From CAZXCG01 sp964639205 (GTDB lineage Bacteria; Bacillota; Clostridia; Oscillospirales; Acutalibacteraceae), in assembly GCA_964639205.1 (NCBI GenBank), contig CAZXCG010000003.1, forward strand, positions 8,830-72,829: a DNA stretch of 64,000 nt. The letters are read 5' to 3'. This document shows positions 50,734 to 60,600 of this stretch, piece by piece. Below the pieces are notes generated by a model. That model was not told the DNA's origin. It saw only the letters and a list, made by a program, of their open reading frames with translations, and did no database searches. Each line of letters starts with the position of its first letter. The stretch's first letter is position 1. A program made the position numbers and the translations under genes.

Positions 50734-52725
50734 TCACACCCTGCCGAAATGCTTTTCAAGCTCATGCTTTGTAAGCACTATGCAAATTGGTCTGCCGTGC
50801 GGACAATAGCGCAAATTGGGGTCGCTTTCAACCTTGCGCGCAAGCTCAATAAGCTCGGCGTCGGAGTTTATGTTTCCCGCTTTTACGGCGCCGCGGCAAG
50901 CAATGCTGTGAAATATCCAATCCATTTTTTCGGTGTTCAGATCCTGCTTATTTTCGGAAAGAAAGCCGGCAATTTCCATAACTGTGGAAGATATGTCCGT
51001 ATTTTCCAAAAACTGAGGGGCGGCTCTTACAATAACATTGCCGCTGCCGAAATCATCAACGTCAAAGTAAAGCGCCTCAAAAATCTTGAGATTACGAATG
51101 ACACTGTCGTAATCCGTCTTGTTAAGCGTGACAACTATGGGAGCTAAAAGCCCTTGGGCAAAGATGTGGGCGCCGCCGTTTTTAAGCTGCTCGTACAAAA
51201 TGCGTTCATGTGCCGCGTGTTTATCGATAATCAAGAGCTCGGAGCTGCTTTTTTCAAGAATAATATATGATTTAAAAGCTTCCCCTATATAGCGTAAGGC
51301 GTGAGAAGACGTGTCAACGAGTGAAAGCGTTTGTTTGGAATCGGACACATTTGCTTCTACATCGGAAGATATTTCGGCATTGCAGCGGACGCTGTTTTTA
51401 TGTTCGTCATCCGCTTTGTATCCGGGCTGAAGATTTTTATTTTCTTTGCTTGCGGCGGCGTTCCCGGTTTCGAGTTCGTCGTCGTCAACCGTTATCGTTA
51501 TAGAGGAATCCGGCGCCATTCCCGGCTTTAAAAAAGGTGAAATTAAATCGGAAGAATCCCTGAGAGTGCTTTTTAATATATTTTCACGGGTAGCAATGGG
51601 CGCAGCGTAGGGCTCTGCGTCCGGTGTGCTTTTTTGACTGAATTTAGGCGGCTTGAGCGTTACGGAAGGATCAGCGGTTCTGACTTCAAACGCGGGAAAA
51701 TCTTTTTTTGAATTTATTTCTATTTTTTTTCGATCGTCACCACGAAGCAGCGCCGATTGAACGGCGTGATAAACCGCGTCGAAAATCGGACGTTCGTTTA
51801 CAAAGCGTACTTCTATTTTTGCGGGGTGCACATTTACGTCAACCATTCCGTACGAAAGCCGGATATGAAGAACGCAGGAAAGAAACTTGCCGACCATTAC
51901 GCTTCCCTTGGACGCTTCCTCCAATGCGACCGAAGCGGTGCGGCTTTTAATGTATCTGCCGTTAATAAAAAAGTTCTGCATGTTTCTGTTTGGACGCGCC
52001 CCTTCCGGCTTTGAAACATAACCGGTCACACGCACGCCGTTAAGCTCATAATCAACAGAAATAAGAGTGCTGACAAAATCCCTGCCGTAAACAGCGTATG
52101 CAGCCGCTTTAAGGTTGGAGTTACCCGCTGTTTTGAACATCTGCTTTCCGTCCTTTATATATATAAATGCAATTTCAGGATGAGAAAGCGCGATTTTGTC
52201 CATGACAGCGGAAACGGCATTGCCCTCGGAAACGTTTTTTTTCAAAAACTTCATACGCGCGGGGACATTGTAAAAGAGGTCGCGGACGATTATTGTTGTT
52301 CCAACCGGGCAGCCCGCGTCCTCGGGCTCTGTTCCTTCCCCGCCGTAAATTTTATATGCGGTTCCGATTTCTTCATCGGCGCTGCGCGTCAAGAGCTCTA
52401 CCTTTGAGACGGCGCATATTGACGCAAGCGCCTCACCCCTAAAGCCGAGAGTGGAGATTTTATCTAAATCATCCTGAGCTTTAACCTTGCTTGTGGCATG
52501 CCTTAGGAAGGCGGTTTTAACATCGTCGCGCATAATTCCCGAGCCGTTGTCCGTGACGCGCATATATGAGATTCCCCCGTTTTTTATTTCTACTGTTACG
52601 GAGGACGCGCCCGCGTCTATTGAATTTTCCAGAAGCTCTTTTATAACCGAGCTTGGACGTTCCACAACTTCTCCGGCGGCGATCAATTCCGCAATATGTT
52701 TATCCAGAACGTTTATTTTCCCCAT
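50734..52725 (-). CDS. mutL: DNA mismatch repair protein MutL with endonuclease motif
   Basis: GHKL ATPase linking MutS to downstream repair, 663 aa. N-terminal ATP-site motifs ELLENSIDAGASSV, DNGSGI and TLGFRGEALASI; a long acidic linker (about 350-470); a C-terminal endonuclease domain with DKHAAHERILYE (the DxHAxxExxxxE motif with Lys for the usual Gln), ACRGAVKAG and CPHGRP. This fits a nicking MutL used by MutH-free bacteria. It follows mutS after 38 bases and has GGAGGGG upstream of the ATG. Confidence 0.96.
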   Translation of the reverse strand: MGKINVLDKHIAELIAAGEVVERPSSVIKELLENSIDAGASSVTVEIKNGGISYMRVTDNGSGIMRDDVKTAFLRHATSKVKAQDDLDKISTLGFRGEALASICAVSKVELLTRSADEEIGTAYKIYGGEGTEPEDAGCPVGTTIIVRDLFYNVPARMKFLKKNVSEGNAVSAVMDKIALSHPEIAFIYIKDGKQMFKTAGNSNLKAAAYAVYGRDFVSTLISVDYELNGVRVTGYVSKPEGARPNRNMQNFFINGRYIKSRTASVALEEASKGSVMVGKFLSCVLHIRLSYGMVDVNVHPAKIEVRFVNERPIFDAVYHAVQSALLRGDDRKKIEINSKKDFPAFEVRTADPSVTLKPPKFSQKSTPDAEPYAAPIATRENILKSTLRDSSDLISPFLKPGMAPDSSITITVDDDELETGNAAASKENKNLQPGYKADDEHKNSVRCNAEISSDVEANVSDSKQTLSLVDTSSHALRYIGEAFKSYIILEKSSSELLIIDKHAAHERILYEQLKNGGAHIFAQGLLAPIVVTLNKTDYDSVIRNLKIFEALYFDVDDFGSGNVIVRAAPQFLENTDISSTVMEIAGFLSENKQDLNTEKMDWIFHSIACRGAVKAGNINSDAELIELARKVESDPNLRYCPHGRPICIVLTKHELEKHFGRV

Positions 52726-52763
52726 GCGCGTGCTCCCCTCCTTTAACGTTAAATAAAACGGGT

Positions 52764-55367
52764 TTAAAGCATAGATTTGAGCTTATATAATACATTGAGC
52801 GCTTCTATCGGAGTTAAAGTATTGACATCGATTTTTGAAAGCTCTTCCTTTATTTCGGCGTCCGCCGCATTAAGCAAAGAGCCGGCAAACCGGCTTTCCG
52901 TGGACGGATTTTTCCGAACCGTCACAGAAGGAGCGCTCTGCTGCGATTCAAGCTCCCTTAAAATTTCCTTTGCTCTTTTTATTATCCAGTCGGGGACGCC
53001 CGCAAGCTTGGCGACCTCTATGCCGTAGCTGTCGTCCGCTCCTCCGGGGACAATCCTGCGCAGAAAGGTAATATCGTCGCCGCGCTTTTTTACGGCAATA
53101 TTATAATTTTTTACTCCGTCTATTAAGGTTTCCAACACGGTGAGCTCATGGTAATGTGTGGCAAACAGTGTTTTTGCGCCGAGCTTCTTACGGTCGGCAA
53201 CAAATTCAAGCACCGCCCTTGCAATGCTCATACCGTCAAAGGTGGATGTTCCTCTGCCGATTTCATCAAGGATAAGCAAGCTTTTAGAGGTGGCGTTTGT
53301 TACAATATGAGCCACCTCGCTCATTTCGATCATAAAGGTTGACTGCCCCGAAGAAAGATCGTCCGATGCGCCGACACGGGTAAAAATATTATCGACAAGA
53401 CCGATTTTTGCGTAGCTTGCGGGAACAAAACAACCGATCTGCGCCATAAGCACAATCAAAGCTGTCTGGCGCATATAAGTGGATTTACCCGCCATATTCG
53501 GACCCGTAATTATCGCTACTCTGTTATCGGAACAGTTGAGCGAGACGTCGTTGGGTACAAACGGAGCGGAGCCGAGGCGGAGATCCTCTACGACGGGATG
53601 TCTGCTCTCTTTCAATATAATGTCCGAAGAAAGATCCATTTCGGGACGAACATAACGCTTGTCTGCCGAGACATTGGCAAACGAACAAAGCACGTCAAGC
53701 GTTGCTACAGCTTCGGCGGTTTTTTGTATGCGCTCAAGCTGATCCGCGACCTTTGTGCGGATTTGTTCAAAAACGGCGTATTCCATTGCCGCAGCTTTAT
53801 CCTTTGCGCCCAAAATTCTGTTTTCAAGACGTTTGAGATCCTCTGTAATATAGCGTTCACAGTTAGCAAGCGTCTGCTTACGCACATATTCGGCCGGAAC
53901 CTTGTCCTTATAAGCATTAGTGATCTCTATGTAATATCCGAAAACTCGGTTATAGCCTATTTTAAGCTTGGAAATTCCTGTTTTTTCCTTTTCCTGCGAT
54001 TCCATCCGGGAAAGCAGGGAGGCAGAATCGGTCATATCTGAAGAAAGCGTATCAAGCTCGCTGTTATATCCTCTTTTTATTATTCCTCCCTCGCGTATTG
54101 AAAAAGGCGGTTCTTCAACGATTGCCTCGTCTATAAGCTTATATATATCCTCAAGGGAATCTGTATTGCGGTAAAGCTCCTGCAAAAGCGATGACCTTGC
54201 CGAAGAAAGGAGACGGCACAGCTCCGGCAGTTTTTGCGCGGCGCACGCCAGCGAACGCAATTCACGCGCGTTGGCGCTGCCGTAAACTATGCGGGTCATC
54301 AAGCGTTCTATATCAAAAACGCCGGCAAGCGCTTCGGTTATTTCCATGCGAAGAATAGCTTCGTTGACAAGCTCTTCAACGGCATTATGGCGGCGCAGGA
54401 TTGCCGAGATATTCATAAGCGGCTGTTCTATCCAAGTGCGTATGAGGCGCTTGCCCATTGCTGTTTTTGTTTTATCAAGCACGCCGAGCAGGGAGCCTCT
54501 TTTTTCTCCGGAGCGTAAAGTCGCAGTAAGCTCCAAATTGCGGCGGGTGTTGTAATCTAACCCCATAAACTGATTTTCGCTGAAAAGCTCAAAGGAGTTA
54601 ATGCGTTCGAGACCTGTTCGCTGCGTTTTAAGCAAATACTGAAGCAAAGCTCCCAAGGACGAGACAATCAACGGATACGCAAGTATTTTTTCGACTGCTT
54701 CCGCGTTGAGATGGTCCTTAACGGTTTGCAAACATCTGTCGTATCCAAACTCCTTGTCACCAAGCATTTCTACTCCGGCTTTAAGTCGGTTTTTTATAAA
54801 CTCGAAAAACTCGCTCATATTATCAAGCTTACCGCCGATTAGCATTTCTCTCGGGTTGTAGCTTAGGAGCTGATTTTTAAGAGATGATATACCGCTTGAA
54901 TTTGTAAGCTGCGTTGCGTGGAGCTGACCTGTAGATACGTCACAAAAGCAAAGACCTGTTTTTTCACCGGAAAAATAAACGGAGCATATATAATTGTTGC
55001 GCCCTTCGTCAAGCATTGAGCTTTCAATTACAGTGCCGGGAGTTATAACGCGGATAACCTCGCGCTTTACAAGACCCTTGGCTGTTGCGGGATCCTCGGT
55101 TTGCTCGCAAATGGCAACTTTGTAGCCCTTTTCAACAAGCTTTGATATGTATCCCTCGCAGCTGTGAAACGGAACTCCGCACATGGGCGCGCGTTCTTCC
55201 TGACCGCAGTCCTTACCTGTGAGGGTAAGCTCAAGCTCCTTTGACGCGACTTTAGCGTCATCGAAAAACATTTCGTAAAAATCGCCCAAACGAAAAAATA
55301 GTATGCAGTCTTTGTTTTTTTCTTTAATTTCAAAGTATTGCTTCATCATTGGCGACAATTGAGCCAT
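52764..55367 (-). CDS. mutS: DNA mismatch repair protein MutS
   Basis: Mismatch-recognising ATPase, 867 aa from the ATG at 55367. The mismatch wedge is FFRLGDFYEMFF near residue 30; Walker A GPNMAGKSTYMRQTAL near 618, then LILDEIGRGTSTFDG (Walker B) and TLFATHYHELT. A C-terminal helix-turn region is shortened. It is preceded by the longest copy of the dispersed repeat, so its leader probably contains that structure. Confidence 0.97.
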   Translation of the reverse strand: MAQLSPMMKQYFEIKEKNKDCILFFRLGDFYEMFFDDAKVASKELELTLTGKDCGQEERAPMCGVPFHSCEGYISKLVEKGYKVAICEQTEDPATAKGLVKREVIRVITPGTVIESSMLDEGRNNYICSVYFSGEKTGLCFCDVSTGQLHATQLTNSSGISSLKNQLLSYNPREMLIGGKLDNMSEFFEFIKNRLKAGVEMLGDKEFGYDRCLQTVKDHLNAEAVEKILAYPLIVSSLGALLQYLLKTQRTGLERINSFELFSENQFMGLDYNTRRNLELTATLRSGEKRGSLLGVLDKTKTAMGKRLIRTWIEQPLMNISAILRRHNAVEELVNEAILRMEITEALAGVFDIERLMTRIVYGSANARELRSLACAAQKLPELCRLLSSARSSLLQELYRNTDSLEDIYKLIDEAIVEEPPFSIREGGIIKRGYNSELDTLSSDMTDSASLLSRMESQEKEKTGISKLKIGYNRVFGYYIEITNAYKDKVPAEYVRKQTLANCERYITEDLKRLENRILGAKDKAAAMEYAVFEQIRTKVADQLERIQKTAEAVATLDVLCSFANVSADKRYVRPEMDLSSDIILKESRHPVVEDLRLGSAPFVPNDVSLNCSDNRVAIITGPNMAGKSTYMRQTALIVLMAQIGCFVPASYAKIGLVDNIFTRVGASDDLSSGQSTFMIEMSEVAHIVTNATSKSLLILDEIGRGTSTFDGMSIARAVLEFVADRKKLGAKTLFATHYHELTVLETLIDGVKNYNIAVKKRGDDITFLRRIVPGGADDSYGIEVAKLAGVPDWIIKRAKEILRELESQQSAPSVTVRKNPSTESRFAGSLLNAADAEIKEELSKIDVNTLTPIEALNVLYKLKSML

Positions 55368-55384
55368 AGTTATCACATTCCAAA

Positions 55385-55663
55385 TATTATTAAATGGGAA
55401 AAGCCGGACAAGCCCTGTTTAAAAAGAGCTTGAAGCGGATTTACGTCGGAGCGGCGCTCCGACAGATCAGCCCGAAACAAAACTTACAAATGATTGCAGC
55501 CGTTGCAGACAGACTATATAAACTTAGGCAAAGATGTCCCCTCGCCTCTAAGGCGGCAGGTTCCGTTTTCGGAATCAGCGGGGAATACAATCCCCACTGA
55601 TTTCCCAGACAGCTAACGCTGCCCTTTGCCACGTTGAATGACGGGGCAAAGCCCCTTAGTGAA
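55385..55663 (-). repeat. Longest copy (~280 bp) of the dispersed structured repeat (R2)
   Basis: Fills the ymcA-mutS gap on the - strand. 5' half (55663-55515): GGGGC-TTT-GCCCC hairpin, AATCAG...CTGATT hairpin with GGGGA/TCCCC, GCCGCC-TTAGA-GGCG hairpin, and GGCAAAG pairing with CTTTGCC. 3' half (55514-55385): perfect GTCGGAGC-GCC-GCTCCGAC hairpin. It matches copy R1 (22826-22970) and the 3' copy R5 (24371-24443). Confidence 0.8.
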
Positions 55664-55665
55664 CC

Positions 55666-56070
55666 TCAGTGGCAGCCGCCGCAGGTTGAACAGCTCCCCG
55701 AGCAGCCGGGAGTGTAGTCTGTAGTTTCCGGGTCGTCTCCCTGTGCAGACTGCGAAACTATAGCAAGCACGCGCTGAACAATAACGTCAAATTCGGTTTT
55801 AGCCTCATTATAGGCGGTCATATTTATATTTTTCATAATTTCAGCGTAAACATGGCGCATTTCCTGATTCAGAAGCTGAAGTCTTTCACTGTTTCTGTCG
55901 CTTTTTGAAGCCTCGTTGTTTATATCCATTCTTTTAAGATTAAATTCACCTATGAGCTGCTGTAAATCGGCGTCGTTATCAGCCGCTTCCTTGGCATTCC
56001 GAAGCTTTATATAGCTTTCTTCACCTTGTATGCTTTTCCCCAATTCTCTTGCTAAAGCAATCGTATCCAT
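55666..56070 (-). CDS. YlbF/YmcA-family protein with Cys-rich tail
   Basis: A 134-aa helical protein of the YlbF/YmcA (Ric) family. In Bacillus, YmcA, YlbF and YaaT form a complex with Fe-S clusters that controls RNase Y and sporulation/competence decisions. Position right after miaB matches Bacillus ymcA. The last 15 residues end GCSGSCSTCGGCH, a Cys-x3-Cys-x2-Cys-x2-Cys-His run that could hold a metal or cluster. The family call rests on the N-terminal pattern (ALARELGKSIQGEESYIKLR) and gene order. Confidence 0.82.
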   Translation of the reverse strand: MDTIALARELGKSIQGEESYIKLRNAKEAADNDADLQQLIGEFNLKRMDINNEASKSDRNSERLQLLNQEMRHVYAEIMKNINMTAYNEAKTEFDVIVQRVLAIVSQSAQGDDPETTDYTPGCSGSCSTCGGCH

Positions 56071-56131
56071 TACTTTTAACCTCCGATTAAATTTTGACTA
56101 AATTTAAAAATTTTACATATATCAGTTTTTA

Positions 56132-57550
56132 TCAAGAATTTGACTGCGATAATTCTCCCTTTAATATCCAGTTTTTCGCACTTGTTATGCGCACGCGGCA
56201 AAAGCTGCCGATAAGACTTTTGTCGCCCTTAAACTCTACGATTATATTCCCCGAGGTACGCGCAGTTAATTCGCCTGTTTTGGCATTTTCGCTTTCAACA
56301 AGCACCATATAGGTTTTTGAAACCATTGAGGCGCAGCGCTTTGCGGCGATTTCGGACTGTACTTCCAAAAGCTCGGAAAACCATTTGGATTTTTCTTCAT
56401 ATGAAACAGGATCCGGCATTTGTGCTGCCGGAGTACCGACGCGCGGAGAATATATAAAAGTAAAGAGCGAAGTAAATTCAACCTCGCGCACAAGAGAAAG
56501 CGTTTGTTTAAAATCCTCATAGGTCTCGCCCGGGAAACCGACGATTATATCGCTTGTAAGCGATATTTCGGGGATTCTTTCTCTGGCATAGTTTACGATC
56601 TCGATATATTTTTTACGGTCGTAACGACGGTTCATAGCCTTTAGAATACGGTCGCTGCCGCATTGAACCGGCAAATGCAAATGACTTGAAATATGGCGGC
56701 TTTCGGCTATTGCATCTATCAGAGCGGGAGTGCAGTCCTTTGGGTGAGAGGTCATAAAACGCAACCAATATTCGCCGTCGATTTCATCTATTTTAAGCAA
56801 AAGGTCGGAAAAACTGATTTTTTCTTCCAAACCTCTGCCGTAGGAATTAACATTCTGCCCGAGCAGGGTAATATCCTTGCAGCCTGAGTTTATCATAGAG
56901 CGTGCTTCACTTAAAATAGCGCTGCTTTGACGGCTGCGCTCGCGTCCGCGTACATAGGGGACAATGCAGTAAGTACAGAAATTATTGCAGCCGTACATTA
57001 TAGGCAGCCATGCTTTAAAGCTGCAGTCGCGTTTAACCGGCAACCCTTCGTGAAGCGCGCCGTCGTCGTTTCCTCGGAGAAATACGCGCTTACCGTCCAA
57101 AAGAGACCTGTACATAAGTTCAGGGAGGATATGCAGACAATGTGTGCCGAACACAAGACCGACGAAAGGAAAGCTTTTGTATATTTTATCGGCAATATGC
57201 TGCTGCTCCATCATACATCCGCAAAGGGCGATTAAAATTGAAGGATGACGCTTCTTTAAAGCTTTAAGCGCGCCTACGTTTCCAAAGACTCTGTCCTCCG
57301 CGTGTTCGCGGACGGCGCAGGTATTGAAAAGAATAAAATCCGCTTTCTCATTATCTTCTGTAAAATCGAAGCCTGCCTGAGCAAGTATCCCCTTTATTTT
57401 TTCGCTGTCGGCTACATTTTGCTGGCAACCGTAAGTATGAATTGCGGCAAGCGGTATTTTCCCGCGTTTGCGTACCTCCATAATTTCGGCAATCAGATGT
57501 ATATATTCAGACTGATTTTCCGATACTGTATTCTGAAAATTATCCGACAA
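56132..57550 (-). CDS. miaB: tRNA-2-methylthio-N6-dimethylallyladenosine synthase MiaB
   Basis: Radical-SAM methylthiotransferase acting on A37 of tRNA after MiaA. It is 472 aa from a TTG at 57550, eight bases after GGGGAG; the GTG at 57577 sits at the predicted transcription start and is unlikely. Three N-terminal domain cysteines (HTYGCQQN, NTCAVREHAEDR, LCGCMMEQ), the radical-SAM CxxxCxxC in GCNNFCTYCIVPYVRGRE and a C-terminal TRAM domain are seen. It heads the miaB-ymcA-mutS-mutL-miaA run. Confidence 0.96.
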   Translation of the reverse strand: MSDNFQNTVSENQSEYIHLIAEIMEVRKRGKIPLAAIHTYGCQQNVADSEKIKGILAQAGFDFTEDNEKADFILFNTCAVREHAEDRVFGNVGALKALKKRHPSILIALCGCMMEQQHIADKIYKSFPFVGLVFGTHCLHILPELMYRSLLDGKRVFLRGNDDGALHEGLPVKRDCSFKAWLPIMYGCNNFCTYCIVPYVRGRERSRQSSAILSEARSMINSGCKDITLLGQNVNSYGRGLEEKISFSDLLLKIDEIDGEYWLRFMTSHPKDCTPALIDAIAESRHISSHLHLPVQCGSDRILKAMNRRYDRKKYIEIVNYARERIPEISLTSDIIVGFPGETYEDFKQTLSLVREVEFTSLFTFIYSPRVGTPAAQMPDPVSYEEKSKWFSELLEVQSEIAAKRCASMVSKTYMVLVESENAKTGELTARTSGNIIVEFKGDKSLIGSFCRVRITSAKNWILKGELSQSNS

Positions 57551-57585
57551 AGCTCCTACTCCCCTATTATTAGTCACTTAATGAT

Positions 57586-57614
57586 ATTTTACCACTAAAT
57601 AATGTGTTTTTCAA
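57586..57614 (-). promoter_or_regulatory. miaB operon promoter with adjacent palindrome
   Basis: Reading leftwards: TTGAAA (57614-57609), 17 bp, TAAAAT (57591-57586). Directly upstream lies GCAATAAT-4-ATTATTGC (57615-57634), which may be an operator or a weak dnaE terminator. Confidence 0.65.
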
Positions 57615-57641
57615 GCAATAATAACGATTATTGCCAAAATC

Positions 57642-57668
57642 CCGTGCGCTGCGTGCGTTTATGCACGG
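57642..57668 (-). terminator. Possible dnaE terminator
   Basis: On the - strand CCGTGC, 15-base loop, GCACGG, then GATTTTGG, one base after the dnaE stop. The stem is GC-rich but short and the tail weak. Confidence 0.4.
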
Positions 57669-57669
57669 T

Positions 57670-60600
57670 TTATTTTATTTTAACGTTTTCTTCACCTATT
57701 TGATGCTTTAGTTCCTTAAGCAAAACATCGTTCAAATCAACAAACATTGTTCTCGGAGCGCGCACCGCCTTATTATCATCGGTAAGATAAAAAATAACCG
57801 GGAAACTTCCGTCGAAAATATCCGTCAAAAGCTTTATTCTGCGGAATTTTTCACCTTTTAGACTGTCAATACGCAAGTAAAGTGCCCGGGGATGCTGCTG
57901 CGGGGGAATTTCAGCCGGCTTTTTTCCTTTTTCGGCATTTATATTTTTTATTGCGGCAGGTAAATCCTCGGGAGCCGGAGCTTTTTTTGCGGAATTGCAG
58001 ATAACCTTTACCGGCTCGTTTTCTTTTGAGCTGATGGAGCCGTAAATCTGAGCTATTTCCCCCTCGTGCAATACATTTCCGAATTCACCGAGTACTTTAG
58101 GAAAAACAATCAGCTCCATTGTTCCAAATCGATCCTCAAGGGTTATAAACGCCATAATTTGATTGGACTTTGTAACCTGATTTTTTACTCCGGTTATAAT
58201 ACCGAGGAGGAGCACATGGGTTCCGTCGAGCAACGAAGGATTTTCAGCTGACGTCAGATTTGAGATACTGTCACTGCCGATTGCTTTTGCATATTCCGCA
58301 TAAACGCTGAGAGGATGCCCGCTGAGGTAAATGCCGGTGACATCCTTTTCCATATGAAGCAGCTCGTCATACGGAAACTCTTCACAGGAAATAACGGCGG
58401 GTTCTGAGCCGGGAGCGTCTTCCTTATTCATTTCAAAAAGCGACATCTGTCCGCAGGATGTAAACTGAGCGCTGTGCTCAACGGCGGCAAGAATCGACTT
58501 CAGCGATAAAAGCATTTCCCGGCGGTTTGCCCCCAGATTATCGACCGCCCCGCATTTTATCAAGCTTTCCAAGGCGCGTGAATTCATATTTTTGCCGTAC
58601 ATACGCTTACAGAAATCCACAAAATCGGTAAACGGTTTTTTACTGCGTTCGGAAATAATATTTTCGATTACGCCCTTGCCGAGATTTTTAACAGCCATAA
58701 GCCCATAGCGGAGTTTGTTAACGCCTACAACGGTGAAGCCGTAAAAGCTTTCGTTTATATGGGGCGGAAGAATTGAAATGCCGAGTCTTTGGCATTCTTC
58801 GATATATTCCGCCAGCTTGTCCTGATTGTCGAGCACACTCGTCATAAGCGCAGCCATATATTCGTTTGGATAGTGGCTTTTAAGCCATGCGGTTTGGTAA
58901 GCTACAATCGCATACGATGCGGCGTGCGATTTATTAAAAGCATAAGAAGCAAAGCTTTCCATTTCGGAAAAAACCGAAAGAGCGGTTTTTTTGTCAACTC
59001 CGTTACGCAAACAGCCTGCGACTTCAACGGTGCCGTCTTCACTGACCAGTCCGTTAACAAAAATATCTCTTTCCTTTTCCATAACATCGTGCTTTTTTTT
59101 GCTCATAGCACGCCGAACTATGTCAGCGCGCCCCAAAGAATAGCCCGCAAGCGAACGGAAAATCCGCATGACCTGTTCCTGATAGATTATGCATCCGTTT
59201 GTTACCTCCAGAATAGGTTTAAGCAAAGGATGTTTATAAACAATTTTTTCCGGATGATGTCTGTTTTGAATATATGTCGGAATACTGTCCATAGGACCGG
59301 GACGGTACAAAGAAATAACCGCGATAAGATCTTCGACCGACTGCGGCTTGAGCTGCGTCAGTACACTTCGCATTCCGCGGCTTTCAAATTGAAAAACGCC
59401 CTCAGTATTGCCCAAAGACATCATTTCAAAAACGCTTTTGTCGTTTTCGTCGATATTTTCTATCGAAAACTGCGGCTGTCTTCTGCGAATCATTTTTACA
59501 GTATCATCTATAATAGTAAGATTGCGCAGCCCTAAAAAATCGATTTTAAGCAAACCGAGCTTCTCGAGCGTAGTCATTGTAAACTGAGTGACAACCGCAT
59601 CGTCATTAAGAGAAAGAGGAACATATTCGTTAACGGGCTGTTCGGTAATAACTACGCCTGCCGCGTGGGTGGTTGCGTGCCGCGGCATACCCTCGATTTT
59701 TTGGGCTAAATCCAAAATGCTATGAATCTGCATATCGGTTTCATAGCGATTTTTCAGTTCGCTGCTTATATTAAGCGCCTTTTCGATTGTCATATTAAGC
59801 TCCATAGGCACAAGCTTTGCCACTGCGTCGACAGTATTGTAGGGTACGGCAAGGACACGCCCTACATCACGTATGGCGTTTCTTGCCGCCAGCGTGCCGA
59901 AGGAAATTATCTGCGCCACATGGTCGGCTCCGTATTTGCGTATAACATAATCTATAACCTCCTGACGACGCACATTGCAAAAATCAATATCAAAATCCGG
60001 CATACTTACTCGTTCCGGATTGAGGAAGCGTTCAAACAGAAGATTATATTTAATAGGGTCAATACCTGTAATTCCTATGCAGTAGGCGCACAGCGAACCT
60101 GCTCCGGAGCCTCTGCCGGGTCCCACGGGAATATCCTGTGACCTTGCATATTCTATAAAATCGTTTACGATAAGATAATAATCGACAAAACCCATATCTT
60201 TGATTACGGAAAGTTCATATTCGAGCCTGTCGGTAATAGCTTTATCCGGTTCGGAGCCATATCGCGAGTAAAGCCCTTTGTAGCTTTTTTCGCGTAAAAA
60301 AATATAATGATCCGTATTTTCCGGAAGATCAAAATGCGGCAGCCGTCGAACGCCGAATGTGAAGGTGACATTGCAGCGTTCCGCAATTTTCTGCGTGTTT
60401 TCTATTGCCTCCGGATAATCGCTAAATAATGAAAGCATTTCGCTTTCCGATTTTACATAGAATTCATCGGTTTTAAATTCAAGCTTATTATTATCATTTA
60501 CTGTGCGGTTTGTTTGAATACAAATAAGAATATTTTGTGCCGCGCTGTCCTCTTTTTTTATATAATGGCAGTCGTTGGTTGCGACAAGAGGAGTGCCGAT

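Noticed and set aside
58789..59535. Open frame of 248 codons (and 60514-61170) antisense to dnaE
   Set aside because: Runs opposite a fully conserved DnaE; repeated Phe/Arg/Asn-rich shadow composition and no homology recognised.
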